64,000 nt of DNA from Novosphingobium sp. CECT 9465 (GTDB lineage Bacteria > Pseudomonadota > Alphaproteobacteria > Sphingomonadales > Sphingomonadaceae), in assembly GCF_920987055.1 (NCBI RefSeq), contig NZ_CAKLBX010000001.1, positions 1,350,501 through 1,414,500 on the forward strand, in the 5' to 3' direction. Numbering within the stretch: position 1 is the stretch's first letter; each line of letters starts with the position of its first letter. Shown here one piece after another: positions 52,233 to 61,798 of the stretch. Made by a program: the position numbers and the translations under genes. The notes below the pieces were generated by a model. The model was not told the origin of the DNA and ran no database searches. It saw nothing but the letters and a program-made list of their open reading frames with translations.

Positions 52233-53152
52233 AGCCAATGGTCGATGGCTGGATCATTCTCGACAAGCCGCTGGGGCTTGGATCGACGCAGGGCGTGGCG
52301 GCGGTAAAGCGCAATTTGCGGCAGGCAGGCTTCGGCAAGGTCAAGGTCGGCCACGGCGGTACGCTCGATCCGCTGGCAACGGGCGTGCTGCCGATCGGCA
52401 TCGGCGAGGCGACAAAGCTGTGCGGGCGGATGCTCGATGCGAGCAAGGTCTACGCCTTCACCGTCCAGTTTGGTGCAGAAACCGACACGCTCGATCTTGA
52501 GGGCAGGATCGTGACGGAAAGTCCGCATCGGCCCGCGCTGTCCGATCTTGAATCTGCGCTGGGTGCCTTTCGCGGCCCGATCGAACAGGTTCCACCCGCC
52601 TATTCCGCGCTGATGATCGATGGCGAACGCGCCTATGATCTGGCGCGGGCAGGGCAGGTCGTCGAACTCAAGTCGCGCAGTGTCACGATTCACACGCTGA
52701 CGCTCGATTGCACTGACGGACCACCGCAGGCGCTCCAGTCCGCAACGCTCACCGCGCATGTCTCCAAAGGCACGTATATTCGCAGCCTTGCGCGCGATAT
52801 TGCGCGGGCGCTGGGCACCGTGGGCCATGTCACCATGCTGCGCCGCTTGCGTGCGGGGCCGTTCGACTTGTCGGGGGCGATTTCGCTGGACAAACTGAAC
52901 GAGGTCGGCCAAGGCGCGCCCCTTGAACACGTACTCTTGCCGCTGGAGGCAGGGCTGGTCGACATCCCGGCTCTCAACCTCGATCCTGAGCAGGCAAGGG
53001 CGGTCCGACAGGGCCGCGTTCTGACGGGATTGCCCTTTGATGACGGGCTTTACTGGGCGCGGGCAGGCAATGTGCCGGTCGCGCTGGTTGAGCTTTCAGG
53101 CGGAAGCCTGAGCGTCACGAGGGGGTTCAACATCGCCGATGTCGCGGAGTGA
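52229..53152 (+). CDS. truB: tRNA pseudouridine-55 synthase
   Basis: 307 residues from GTG 52229, which overlaps the upstream stop (GTGA); ATG 52238 is possible. [18 protein letters not shown], the catalytic Asp in [15 protein letters not shown], the KxYxFTVQFG strand and [20 protein letters not shown] are the TruB series. A C-terminal PUA-like part ends at SLSVTRGFN. Followed by rpsO. Confidence 0.95.
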   Translation: MKPMVDGWIILDKPLGLGSTQGVAAVKRNLRQAGFGKVKVGHGGTLDPLATGVLPIGIGEATKLCGRMLDASKVYAFTVQFGAETDTLDLEGRIVTESPHRPALSDLESALGAFRGPIEQVPPAYSALMIDGERAYDLARAGQVVELKSRSVTIHTLTLDCTDGPPQALQSATLTAHVSKGTYIRSLARDIARALGTVGHVTMLRRLRAGPFDLSGAISLDKLNEVGQGAPLEHVLLPLEAGLVDIPALNLDPEQARAVRQGRVLTGLPFDDGLYWARAGNVPVALVELSGGSLSVTRGFNIADVAE

Positions 53153-53157
53153 ATGAT

Positions 53158-53427
53158 ATGTCGATTACCGCAGAAAAGAAGCAGGAAGTCATTGCGAGCC
53201 ACGCCCGCGCCGAAAACGACACCGGTTCGCCGGAAGTTCAGGTCGCGATCCTGACCAGCCGCATCCAGACCCTGACCGAGCACTTCAAGTCCAACCACAA
53301 GGACAACCACTCGCGTCGCGGCCTGCTGATGATGGTCAACAAGCGTCGTTCGCTTCTCGATTACCTGAAGAAGAAGGATGTGGCGCGGTATAACGCCCTC
53401 ATCCAGAAGCTCGGTCTTCGTAAGTAA
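53158..53427 (+). CDS. rpsO: 30S ribosomal protein S15
   Basis: 89 residues, the exact family length, from ATG 53158. [18 protein letters not shown] and [23 protein letters not shown] are the S15 core contacting 16S helix 22. The usual truB-rpsO-pnp order is kept, with a terminator between rpsO and pnp. Confidence 0.98.
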   Translation: MSITAEKKQEVIASHARAENDTGSPEVQVAILTSRIQTLTEHFKSNHKDNHSRRGLLMMVNKRRSLLDYLKKKDVARYNALIQKLGLRK

Positions 53428-53435
53428 CCAAGCGG

Positions 53436-53459
53436 AGCGGCCCCTAGCGGGCCGCTTTT
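53436..53459 (+). terminator. Terminator after rpsO
   Basis: AGCGGCCC (53436-53443) pairs with GGGCCGCT (53449-53456) around a 5-base loop, then TTTT. The 130-base stretch from here to pnp is its leader; PNPase is known to process its own leader in E. coli, and GGGGC/GCCCC pairing is visible at 53498-53517. Confidence 0.85.
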
Positions 53460-53588
53460 GCGTTTAGGCTTGCCTGCAATTCGGCAGGACGCCTTCGGGG
53501 CACGATAAACGGCCCCACACCGGACCGGGACGGAAACCCCGGCAGCAAAAACCCGCGCGCAATAGGGCCGTGGGCTGAAGGAAATCAA

Positions 53589-55904
53589 ATGTTCGACGTC
53601 AAAACCGTATCGCTGGAATGGGGCGGAAAAACCCTCACTCTGGAAACCGGCCGTGTTGCCCGCCAGGCAAACGGCGCTGTGCTCGCCACTTATGGCGAAA
53701 CCGTTGTCCTGTGCGCGGTCACCGCTGCCAAGTCGGTCAAGGAAGGCCAGGATTTCTTCCCCCTGACCGTCCACTATCAGGAAAAGTTCTCCGCCGCCGG
53801 ACGTATTCCGGGTGGCTTCTTCAAGCGTGAGCGCGGTGCGACGGAAAAGGAAACGCTGGTTTCCCGTCTGATCGACCGTCCGGTCCGCCCGCTGTTCCCC
53901 GAAGGTTTCTACAACGAAATCAACGTGATCTGCCAGGTTCTCAGCTATGATGGTGAGACTGAGCCAGACATTCTTGCGATGATCGCGGCATCCGCTGCGC
54001 TGACCATCTCCGGCGTCCCCTTCATGGGTCCGATCGGCGCTGCCCGCGTCGGCTTCAAGGATGGCGAATACCAGCTCAACCCGTCGCTTTCGCAGGTCGC
54101 CGAAGGCCGCCTCGATCTCGTCGTGGCGGCAACCGATTCTGCCGTGATGATGGTGGAGTCTGAAGCCAAGGAACTGACCGAGGAAGAAATGCTCGGCGCG
54201 GTCATGTTTGCGCATGACGAAATCCGCAAGGTCGTCGGCGCGATCATCGATCTGGCCGAAAAGGCCGCAAAGGAGCCTTGGAACGTCGATCTGTCGGACA
54301 ACACGGCTGACATCAAGAAGAAGCTCAAGGACATCGTCGGCAAGGATGTTGCTGCGGCCTACAAGCTGACCGACAAGTCGGCCCGTTCGAACGCGCTCAA
54401 CGATGCGCGTGCAAAGGCGAAGGCTGCGTTCTCGGACGAAACCCCGCAGACCCAGATGGTCGCCATGAAGACCATGAAGAAGGTCGAGGCGGACATCGTT
54501 CGCGGCGCCATCCTCAAGGACGGCACCCGCATCGACGGCCGGACCACCACGCAGGTCCGCCCGATCGAAGCCATGGTCGGCTTCCTGCCGCGCACACATG
54601 GTTCTTCGCTGTTCACGCGCGGTGAAACGCAGGCGATCTGCACCACCACGCTGGGCACCAAGGACGCCGAGCAGATGATCGACGGTCTCGATGGCCTGTC
54701 GTACCAGCGCTTCATGCTGCACTACAACTTCCCGCCCTATTCGGTCGGTGAAGTCGGGCGCTTCGGCGCTCCGGGCCGTCGCGAAGTGGGCCACGGCAAG
54801 CTGGCATGGCGCGCGCTGAACCCGGTGTTGCCGACCAAGGACGCGTTCCCCTACACGATCCGCGTTCTGTCGGACATCACCGAGTCCAACGGCTCGTCCT
54901 CAATGGCGACCGTGTGCGGCGGTTGCCTTTCGATGATGGACGCTGGCGTTCCGATCGACCGTCCGGTTTCGGGCATTGCGATGGGCCTGATCCTCGAAGG
55001 TGATGAATTCGCCGTCCTGTCGGATATTCTTGGCGATGAAGATCACCTCGGCGACATGGACTTCAAGGTTGCCGGTACTGCCAACGGCATCACCACGATG
55101 CAGATGGACATCAAGATCGCGGGCATCACGCGCGAGATCATGGCCAAGGCACTGGAGCAGGCCAAGGAAGGCCGCGCGCATATCCTGAACGAGATGACCA
55201 AGGCCCTGGGCGAAGCGCGTACCGAACTTTCGGCACACGCCCCGCGCATCGAGACGATCACGATCGACAAGTCGAAGATCCGTGACATCATCGGCACCGG
55301 CGGCAAGGTGATCCGCGAGATCGTTGCCACCACCGGCGCCAAGGTCGATATCGACGACGAAGGGATCATCAAGATCTCGTCGTCCGACACTGCCCAGATC
55401 GATGCCGCCAAGGCATGGATCCTCGGCATCGTGGAAGAAGCCGAAGTCGGCAAAATCTACGACGGCAAGGTCGTCAACATCGTTGATTTCGGCGCTTTCG
55501 TGAACTTCATGGGCGGCAAGGACGGTCTCGTCCACGTGTCTGAAATGAAGAATGAGCGCGTTGAAAAGCCGCAGGATGTCGTGAAGGAAGGCCAGGCCGT
55601 AAAGGTCAAGGTTCTTGAAATCGATCCGCGCGGCAAGGTTCGCCTGTCGATGCGCGTCGTCGATCAGGAAACCGGCGCTGAACTGGAAGATACCCGTCCG
55701 GCACGTGAACCGCGCGAACCGCGTGGTGACCGTCCTGACCGTGGTGGCGGTGATCGTCGCGGACCGCGCAGCAATGACCGTGGCCCACGTCTTGAAGGCG
55801 GTGACCGTGGTCCGCGTCGCGAAGGCGGCGACCGCCCGCGCCGTGACCGTGATGATGGTCCGGCTCCCGATCACATGCCAGCGTTCCTGAAGTCTGACGA
55901 CTGA
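53589..55904 (+). CDS. pnp: Polyribonucleotide nucleotidyltransferase
   Basis: Phosphorolytic 3'-5' exoribonuclease of the degradosome. 771 residues. Two RNase PH domains ([11 protein letters not shown] early; [16 protein letters not shown] with the catalytic region later) with an all-helical domain between. Then KH ([20 protein letters not shown]) and S1 ([15 protein letters not shown]). The C-terminal about 65 residues are an Arg/Asp/Gly-rich repeat tail ([19 protein letters not shown]), like an RGG region, ending [11 protein letters not shown]. That tail may add RNA or RNase E binding. Confidence 0.97.
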   Translation: MFDVKTVSLEWGGKTLTLETGRVARQANGAVLATYGETVVLCAVTAAKSVKEGQDFFPLTVHYQEKFSAAGRIPGGFFKRERGATEKETLVSRLIDRPVRPLFPEGFYNEINVICQVLSYDGETEPDILAMIAASAALTISGVPFMGPIGAARVGFKDGEYQLNPSLSQVAEGRLDLVVAATDSAVMMVESEAKELTEEEMLGAVMFAHDEIRKVVGAIIDLAEKAAKEPWNVDLSDNTADIKKKLKDIVGKDVAAAYKLTDKSARSNALNDARAKAKAAFSDETPQTQMVAMKTMKKVEADIVRGAILKDGTRIDGRTTTQVRPIEAMVGFLPRTHGSSLFTRGETQAICTTTLGTKDAEQMIDGLDGLSYQRFMLHYNFPPYSVGEVGRFGAPGRREVGHGKLAWRALNPVLPTKDAFPYTIRVLSDITESNGSSSMATVCGGCLSMMDAGVPIDRPVSGIAMGLILEGDEFAVLSDILGDEDHLGDMDFKVAGTANGITTMQMDIKIAGITREIMAKALEQAKEGRAHILNEMTKALGEARTELSAHAPRIETITIDKSKIRDIIGTGGKVIREIVATTGAKVDIDDEGIIKISSSDTAQIDAAKAWILGIVEEAEVGKIYDGKVVNIVDFGAFVNFMGGKDGLVHVSEMKNERVEKPQDVVKEGQAVKVKVLEIDPRGKVRLSMRVVDQETGAELEDTRPAREPREPRGDRPDRGGGDRRGPRSNDRGPRLEGGDRGPRREGGDRPRRDRDDGPAPDHMPAFLKSDD

Positions 55905-55928
55905 GGCCGCTAACTCCAACAAAAGAAG

Positions 55929-56088
55929 GGTGATTATACCCTTTGCAAACATCATTTCGTCATTGCGAGGAGGCGAAGCGGACGAAGCAATCCAGTGTCG
56001 TTACACACCGCTCTGGATTGCTTCACCTCGCTGTGCGAGGCTCGCAATGACGAAGCGAGAGCTTGTGTTTGCAAAAGCCATAATCGCC
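55929..56088. repeat. MITE-like palindromic repeat (type A), copy 2
   Basis: A 160-base imperfect palindrome. Termini GATTATACCCTTTGCAAAC (left, 55932-55950) and, in reverse complement, GATTATGGCTTTTGCAAAC (right, 56067-56085). Arms contain CGTCATTGCGAGG and CGAAGCAATCCAG, with their complements on the right. It lies between the pnp stop and the pnp terminator. It would fold into a long hairpin in the pnp 3' UTR. Confidence 0.85.
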
Positions 56089-56095
56089 AGAAAAC

Positions 56096-56126
56096 GGCCC
56101 GGTTCGCGAGAACCGGGCCTTTCTTT
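56096..56126 (+). terminator. Terminator downstream of pnp and the repeat
   Basis: GGCCCGGTTC (56096-56105) pairs perfectly with GAACCGGGCC (56110-56119) around GCGA, a GNRA-type loop, followed by TTTCTTTT. Bases 56127-56312 contain the cellulose operon promoter region, including TTAACCAT (56264-56271), a CtrA half-site-like word. Confidence 0.9.
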
Positions 56127-56312
56127 TATGCGGTGGTAAGCAATGCTCTCGTCTTGCAGCGTCATCCGGGTTTCAAGCTGTGCCGGGCTGTATTGGTGCA
56201 TTGCGCAGGTGCCCGTTCCTTTGTGTGTTCAAGCCCTTCAATCTGCACCATTTTGGCGAAATCTTAACCATTCGATGCGAGGCCTTAGGCAGGGTTACTA
56301 AGGGCACGCCGC

Positions 56313-56636
56313 ATGCGTACGGATATCAAGACACTGCTCGACCGGCTTGGCCGCAACGACTTTCAGTATCGCGAATTCGCGGACAGGTTTTCCGATCTCG
56401 AAACCTGGCCGATCTTCGAGGCCGTGCTGAAGGATCGCCGAGTACATCAGCATGCCGCGGTAAAGAGGCCTGAAGCCGAGGCCCGCGCCGATGATCCGGT
56501 GCAGTCGCGAGCACCGCTGGGGGCTGCTCTTGCCCGCAAATATGGTGGGCGGACGGCCGACGCATCGAGCCAGCCGCAGGACGTGCGCAGCCTCCTGGCA
56601 AAGCTTTCCACCGCTGTCGACAAAGGGGCGCTCTGA
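56313..56636 (+). CDS. BcsR/BcsP-like small cellulose-operon protein
   Basis: 107 residues. The N-terminal 45 residues (DIKTLLDRLGRNDFQYREF, then TWPIFEAVL) follow the short BcsR/BcsP pattern of a Tyr-x-x-Phe helix and a Trp-Pro-hydrophobic helix. The rest is Ala/Arg/Pro-rich and probably disordered. These proteins bind BcsQ and support BcsA assembly. The stop overlaps bcsQ (TGATGG). Assignment rests mainly on position and this short pattern. Confidence 0.65.
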   Translation: MRTDIKTLLDRLGRNDFQYREFADRFSDLETWPIFEAVLKDRRVHQHAAVKRPEAEARADDPVQSRAPLGAALARKYGGRTADASSQPQDVRSLLAKLSTAVDKGAL

Positions 56637-57373
56637 TGGCTCTCGTCATGCTGCATTCGCCGCGCGGGGGCGCTGGAACGACGTTTATCACTGCCAATCT
56701 CGCAATCGGGCTGGCGCAAGCCGGGAAGCCGGTGGTCGTGCTGGATTTCTGTGATCGCAGTACGCTGGGCCTGCATTTCGGCATCGCGCAGGACACAGCC
56801 ATTCCGGCGTTTGATGGACCGGCGATGGGACGAGAGTCGTTTCACGGGGTAACCTTGCTGCAAACGCGGGACATGGTCGGCCGCGGCGATTTCTTCGACG
56901 GGCTTGCCGAGGGGCATTTCGGCTTCGAAGGCGATACGCTGTATCTTGCCGATATGGGTGCCGCCGATCAGGCAGTGCGTCAGGCACTCGGCGCCTATGC
57001 AGCCTTGGACCTGTGCGTACTCACCCCGTCAGCCGAAGCGCTGGCTGCGATTCCCCCATTGCTGGCGCAGGGAGGACCGGACAGCTTCTTCGCCCTCAAC
57101 AAGGTTGACGATACGCGGCGGTTCGGTCGGCATGCTGCCAGCCTTCTGCGCGAATTGCTGGGCGACCAGCTGCTTGCCGCAATCCGCAGCGACGAGGCCG
57201 TGGTGGAGGCGGCGGCCATGATGCAGCCGCTGGCGCGCCATGCTCCGGCAAGTGCGGCATTGCACGACGTCAACGCGCTGGGCGCATTGATCGCAGAACT
57301 GGCGCAGGCGCGCCAGTTGCCGATCCCTTCGGGCGAGGCGATCTTCCCCGCTGACCGGAGCAATGCTGCGTGA
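56636..57373 (+). CDS. bcsQ: Cellulose biosynthesis ParA-like ATPase BcsQ
   Basis: 245 residues of the MinD/ParA fold. The P-loop HSPRGGAGTTFITANLA has Thr where most ParA proteins have Lys, which is normal for BcsQ. VVVLDFCDRSTLGLH and ALNKVDDTRRFG follow. It acts at the cytosolic face to position or assemble the cellulose synthase. Its stop overlaps the bcsAB start by 4 bases. Confidence 0.9.
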   Translation: MALVMLHSPRGGAGTTFITANLAIGLAQAGKPVVVLDFCDRSTLGLHFGIAQDTAIPAFDGPAMGRESFHGVTLLQTRDMVGRGDFFDGLAEGHFGFEGDTLYLADMGAADQAVRQALGAYAALDLCVLTPSAEALAAIPPLLAQGGPDSFFALNKVDDTRRFGRHAASLLRELLGDQLLAAIRSDEAVVEAAAMMQPLARHAPASAALHDVNALGALIAELAQARQLPIPSGEAIFPADRSNAA

Positions 57374-60300
57374 ACGCCTTGGCTGAACGGGTCCTGCCGT
57401 GGATAAAGACTGGCAGCGTAGTGGTTGCGATGATCTTCGCCACTGCCGTCGTCGTGGGTGTGCCGCTCGATCTGCAGCAACAGTGGATGATGGCAGGCGG
57501 CACGATCATCGGCACGATGGTGCTGAGCCGCCGCAAATCGCGCAGAGCGGGCCTGACGCTGGGCATTCTCGCGATCCTCGTATCCACGCGCTACATGTTC
57601 TGGCGCACCACGCAGACGCTTTCATTCGATACCCTGCCCGAATTCCTGTTCGGTTCGGGGCTTTACCTGGCAGAACTCTACGCCTGGGTGCTGCTCCTGC
57701 TGGGCTTCCTGCAAACGAGCTGGCCGCTGGAACGCCCGGTGGTGGAGATTGCGGGCGAGCCTGCACAATGGCCGACGGTCGATGTCTATGTGCCGACCTA
57801 TAACGAGAGCCTGGAGATTGTGCGCAACACGGTCTACGCGGCGATGGACATGGATTACCCGGCGGACCGTTTCCGGGTGTTCATCCTCGATGACGGTCGC
57901 CGCCCGGAATTCCGCGCTTTCGCGCGTGAAGCAGGTTGCGGCTACATCACGCGGGACAACAACCTTCACGCAAAGGCGGGCAACCTCAACGCCGCGATGA
58001 AGAAGACCGATGGCGAACTGATCGCCATCTTCGATTGCGATCACGTTCCGACGCGCCCCTTCCTGCAATTGACGGTCGGCTGGTTCCAGAAGGACCCGAT
58101 GCTGGCGCTGATGCAGACGCCACACTTCTTCTATTCGCCCGATCCGGTGCAGCGCAATCTGGCCCCGGTCAGCGATATGCCGGGCGAGGGCGACCTGTTC
58201 TACAACCCGGTTCAGGACGGAAACGACCTGTGGAACGCCACGTTCTTCTGCGGATCGTGCGCGGTGATCCGCCGTGAAGCGCTGATGCAGACCAACGGCT
58301 TTGCAGGTGAGACGGTGACCGAGGACGCGCACACCGCGCTGAAGCTGCAACGCATGGGGTGGAACACCGCCTATATCTCGGCGCGGCTTTCGGCGGGCCT
58401 GGCCACTGAACGCCTTGTCGTCCATGTTGGCCAGCGCATCCGCTGGGCGCGCGGGATGACGCAGATCATGCGCATCGACAATCCGCTTACGGGCAGGGGT
58501 CTGAAGTGGCAGCAACGGCTTTGCTATCTCAATGCCATGCTGCACTTCCAGTTTCCGCTGCCGCGCATCGTGTTCCTCACCAGCCCGCTGGCATACCTGA
58601 TCTTCGGGCAGAACATCATTCAGGCCTCGGCCTCGCTGATCTTCGCTTATGCTTTGCCGCATCTGTTCTGTTCGCAAGTTTCGGCAGAACGGCAGCAGGG
58701 CGGCTGGCGTCGCCCGTTCTGGGGCGAAATCTACGAAACGATCCTGGCGTTCCACCTCGTCGCGCCCACGGTGATGACGTGGTTCCAGCCACGCAAGGGC
58801 AAGTTCAACGTGACCGACAAGGGCGCGCTGCTGGACCGGACCTATTTCGATTGGGCGATCGTCAAGCCGCACCTGATCACGGTTGCGCTGATGCTGGGCG
58901 GGATTCTGCTCGCTATCGGCAAGTACCTGTTCTTTCCGTCCTATTTCAACGTCCAGATCGATACGCTGGTGCTGAACGTCGCCTGGGCCAGCTTCAGCCT
59001 GATCCTGCTGTTGGCAGCCGTATCGGTTGCGCGCGAAACCCGGCAGGCGCGGCAGGAAATCCGCGTTGCGGCACAATTGCCGGTCGAGGTCCACTTTGCT
59101 TCGGGCCATGTCGCCTATGGCAGGACGGCCGACATATCGATGGGCGGCGCGGCCATCCGCCTGCCATCGGGCGCAGCGCCTGCCGATACCGTGGCAACGC
59201 ACGTGGTGCTTTCGATGGGTTCGGAAAATCTCGCCATTCCGGTCTCGGTTGTGCGGCACAAGGATCAGGCGCTGGCCGTCCGCTTCGGTACGCTGGACAA
59301 CCTCGCATCGCGCCATCTGGTGCGCGCCATCATGGGGCGCAGCGATGCCTGGCAGCGGGTTGCGCCGCCAGAGCCGGTGCAAGGCCTGCGCTCTCTTCAG
59401 GATATTATCGTGATCGATTTCCAGACCGTGAAGCGGGCGTTGAGACTTAATCTTGCCGAGCGGCGCTTGGACAAAGCTGAGCGCAAAGCCGAGCGCGCTG
59501 CCGCAGAGGCCCCGAAGAAGGACGGCAAAGGCATTCCCGCGCTTGCCAAGGCCGCAGCGATCACGCTGCTGCTGGCTTCGGCGGGCCTGTCATTTGCGCC
59601 GCAGTTCGCCCACGCAGCCCCGGTCGCCGCGCCTGCCGTGGCCCGCGCGCCCACTTCTGGCGGGATCATAGCCAAGCGCTTGACGTTCAAGGACTTGCGC
59701 ATCCGCAACGCCATTCGCCTGCAGGGCACGCGTGGCGAGATCAGCATTCCGTTCGGGGTGCGTCAGGATCAGGTGGTCAGCGCGGCGTCGATCACGCTGC
59801 AGGCGGCATGGTCGCCCGCGCTACTGGGTGATCGCAGCCAGCTTGTGGTGATCGTCAATGGTGAAGTGGCGCAGATCGTGCCGCTTACGCCCGAAAATTC
59901 GGGCGGGCAGGTCATCACCGTGCCGGTCAATCCGGCGCTGTTCCTGCCGGGTGACAACCAGCTCAACCTTCGGCTGATCGGCCACTATGCGCGCGATTGC
60001 GAGGACCCGTTCAGCAGTCTGCTGTGGGCGAATATCAGCAATACGCGGTCATGGCTGGACCTGACGATGCAGTCCTTGCCCAACCGCCCGGACCTTGCCC
60101 GCCTGCCTGCGCCGTTCTTCGAAAAGAGCGTCAATTCGGTGCTGCGCGTACCGTTCGTGTTTGCAGGCCAGCCAAAGCATGGCGAGCTTGAGGCCGCCGC
60201 GAGCACCGCGTCATGGCTGGGCAGCCTTGCCAGCTATCGCGGCTATGCATTCAAGCCACTGTTCGGCACGCTGCCCACTGGCAATGCGGTGGTGTTTCTC

Positions 60301-61797
60301 AACCGCGCAGGTGCAATGCCCGAACTGGGTCTTGCCGTCAGCGGTCCTTCGGCGGCGGTCATCACCAATCCGCGCGATCCCTTCGGCACATTGCTGGTCA
60401 TCATGGGACGCGACAATGCCGAACTGCGCCTTGCCGCCGCCGCCATTGCCACGGGCAAGGGTGTGTTCGGCGGTGCGCAGATGAGCTTTGACGGCGCGCG
60501 CATCCCTTCGTGGCCGCGCTATGCCGCGCCCCGCTGGCTTTCGACCGACCGTTCGGTGAAGCTGGGCGAACTGGTTGAACCTTATGCGCTGCAAGGCATG
60601 GGCCTGCCGCCGGGGCCGCTGGCCGCGCGCTTCCAGGTTGCGCCAGACCTGTTCTTCTGGCCGCGTCAGGGTGGCGAGGTGAACTTGCGCTATCGCTATC
60701 CGGTGGCACCGTGGCTGGATCGCGATGCCTCGCGCCTCGATGTTTCGCTTAACGGGCAATACCTCAAGACCCTGCCGCTGACCGGAAGCTGGTGGGGCAG
60801 CCTGTTCGGTGGAAAGGGTGCCAGCAGCCATGATGGCAGTGCCAGCGTCATCCTGCCGCGCTATGCCCTGTTCGGCCAGAACGAACTGGTGTTCGATTAC
60901 AACCTGATCATGGGCAACAAGCAGAAGTGCACCGGCATGCTGCCCGACAATGTGCGCGTTTCGGTGCTGCCGGATTCGACACTGGACCTGACGGACGCCT
61001 ATCATGGGCTGGAAATGCCCGATCTGGCGCCGTTTGCGGGCGCGGGCTATCCGTTCACCGTCCGCCCCGATCTTTCCGAAACCACGGTGCTGATGGTGGG
61101 CAATCCCACGCCCGCGTCGGTCGAGGCGTTCCTGCAATTGATGGGCCGGTTCGGGGATTCGACAGGCTTGGCGGCGACCGGCGTTACCGTGACGGACCGG
61201 GTCGAACCGGGTCGTCTCAAGGATCAGGACATCCTTGTGATCGGCGGGTCGACGCTGGCGGGTGCGAAGGCCCTGTTTGCCGATGCGCCGGTGGTTTACG
61301 ACGAGGGCGGTTTGCAGGTGATCCAGAAGACTGCCCTGCAATCCATCGGCGGCTTCTTCACCAACCGGCCACAGGCGGACATGGATGATGCCGCAGCAAC
61401 GGTGCGCAGCACACGCGGCTTTTCGGGTATCGTCAGCTTCCGTTCGCCATTCGGCAATGATCGCACGGTCGTTGCCGTGCTGGCCGATGATGCCGGCGCA
61501 CTGCCGCAACTGGTCGATGGCATGGCAGACAGCAAGATCAACGCGCAGATCCAGGGCGATCTCTCGGTCGTATCGGGCGAAGGCATGGTCAGCTATGCCG
61601 TAGGACCGACCTACTGGGTGGGCAATGTACCTTCATGGATGAAGGTGGCGTACTGGTTCAGCAAGCGGCCATTCCTGATGGCGCTGTCGATGCTGGTCCT
61701 TGCGCTGGTGCTGACCGGGCCGGTCTACCTGTTCTTCCGCCGACAAGCGCGCGCGCGTCTTTCTGCGGTGAATAACGCTGGCAACAAGGGTGAATGA
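57370..61797 (+). CDS. Fused cellulose synthase BcsA-BcsB
   Basis: 1475 residues joining the catalytic and periplasmic subunits. The BcsA half has N-terminal spans, the GT2 motifs LDDGRRPEF (about 174), FDCDH (222-224), TED (317-319) and QRIRW (Q355-W359), more spans, then a PilZ c-di-GMP domain with DISMGG at about 588. From about residue 725 a hydrophobic signal-like segment leads into BcsB, with two carbohydrate-binding/flavodoxin-like repeats and a final membrane anchor (PFLMALSMLVLALVLTGPVYLFF). Fusion resembles AcsAB of Komagataeibacter and fixes 1:1 stoichiometry. c-di-GMP should activate it. Confidence 0.93.
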   Translation: MNALAERVLPWIKTGSVVVAMIFATAVVVGVPLDLQQQWMMAGGTIIGTMVLSRRKSRRAGLTLGILAILVSTRYMFWRTTQTLSFDTLPEFLFGSGLYLAELYAWVLLLLGFLQTSWPLERPVVEIAGEPAQWPTVDVYVPTYNESLEIVRNTVYAAMDMDYPADRFRVFILDDGRRPEFRAFAREAGCGYITRDNNLHAKAGNLNAAMKKTDGELIAIFDCDHVPTRPFLQLTVGWFQKDPMLALMQTPHFFYSPDPVQRNLAPVSDMPGEGDLFYNPVQDGNDLWNATFFCGSCAVIRREALMQTNGFAGETVTEDAHTALKLQRMGWNTAYISARLSAGLATERLVVHVGQRIRWARGMTQIMRIDNPLTGRGLKWQQRLCYLNAMLHFQFPLPRIVFLTSPLAYLIFGQNIIQASASLIFAYALPHLFCSQVSAERQQGGWRRPFWGEIYETILAFHLVAPTVMTWFQPRKGKFNVTDKGALLDRTYFDWAIVKPHLITVALMLGGILLAIGKYLFFPSYFNVQIDTLVLNVAWASFSLILLLAAVSVARETRQARQEIRVAAQLPVEVHFASGHVAYGRTADISMGGAAIRLPSGAAPADTVATHVVLSMGSENLAIPVSVVRHKDQALAVRFGTLDNLASRHLVRAIMGRSDAWQRVAPPEPVQGLRSLQDIIVIDFQTVKRALRLNLAERRLDKAERKAERAAAEAPKKDGKGIPALAKAAAITLLLASAGLSFAPQFAHAAPVAAPAVARAPTSGGIIAKRLTFKDLRIRNAIRLQGTRGEISIPFGVRQDQVVSAASITLQAAWSPALLGDRSQLVVIVNGEVAQIVPLTPENSGGQVITVPVNPALFLPGDNQLNLRLIGHYARDCEDPFSSLLWANISNTRSWLDLTMQSLPNRPDLARLPAPFFEKSVNSVLRVPFVFAGQPKHGELEAAASTASWLGSLASYRGYAFKPLFGTLPTGNAVVFLNRAGAMPELGLAVSGPSAAVITNPRDPFGTLLVIMGRDNAELRLAAAAIATGKGVFGGAQMSFDGARIPSWPRYAAPRWLSTDRSVKLGELVEPYALQGMGLPPGPLAARFQVAPDLFFWPRQGGEVNLRYRYPVAPWLDRDASRLDVSLNGQYLKTLPLTGSWWGSLFGGKGASSHDGSASVILPRYALFGQNELVFDYNLIMGNKQKCTGMLPDNVRVSVLPDSTLDLTDAYHGLEMPDLAPFAGAGYPFTVRPDLSETTVLMVGNPTPASVEAFLQLMGRFGDSTGLAATGVTVTDRVEPGRLKDQDILVIGGSTLAGAKALFADAPVVYDEGGLQVIQKTALQSIGGFFTNRPQADMDDAAATVRSTRGFSGIVSFRSPFGNDRTVVAVLADDAGALPQLVDGMADSKINAQIQGDLSVVSGEGMVSYAVGPTYWVGNVPSWMKVAYWFSKRPFLMALSMLVLALVLTGPVYLFFRRQARARLSAVNNAGNKGE

Positions 61798-61798
61798 C

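Noticed and set aside
56264..56271. TTAACCAT as a CtrA site controlling the cellulose operon
   Set aside because: Only a half-site; no second TTAA at the required spacing, so mentioned but not listed as a feature.
56636..56720. BcsQ P-loop without the usual Lys (GGAGTT) as a dead ATPase
   Set aside because: GGxGTT is the normal form in BcsQ proteins.
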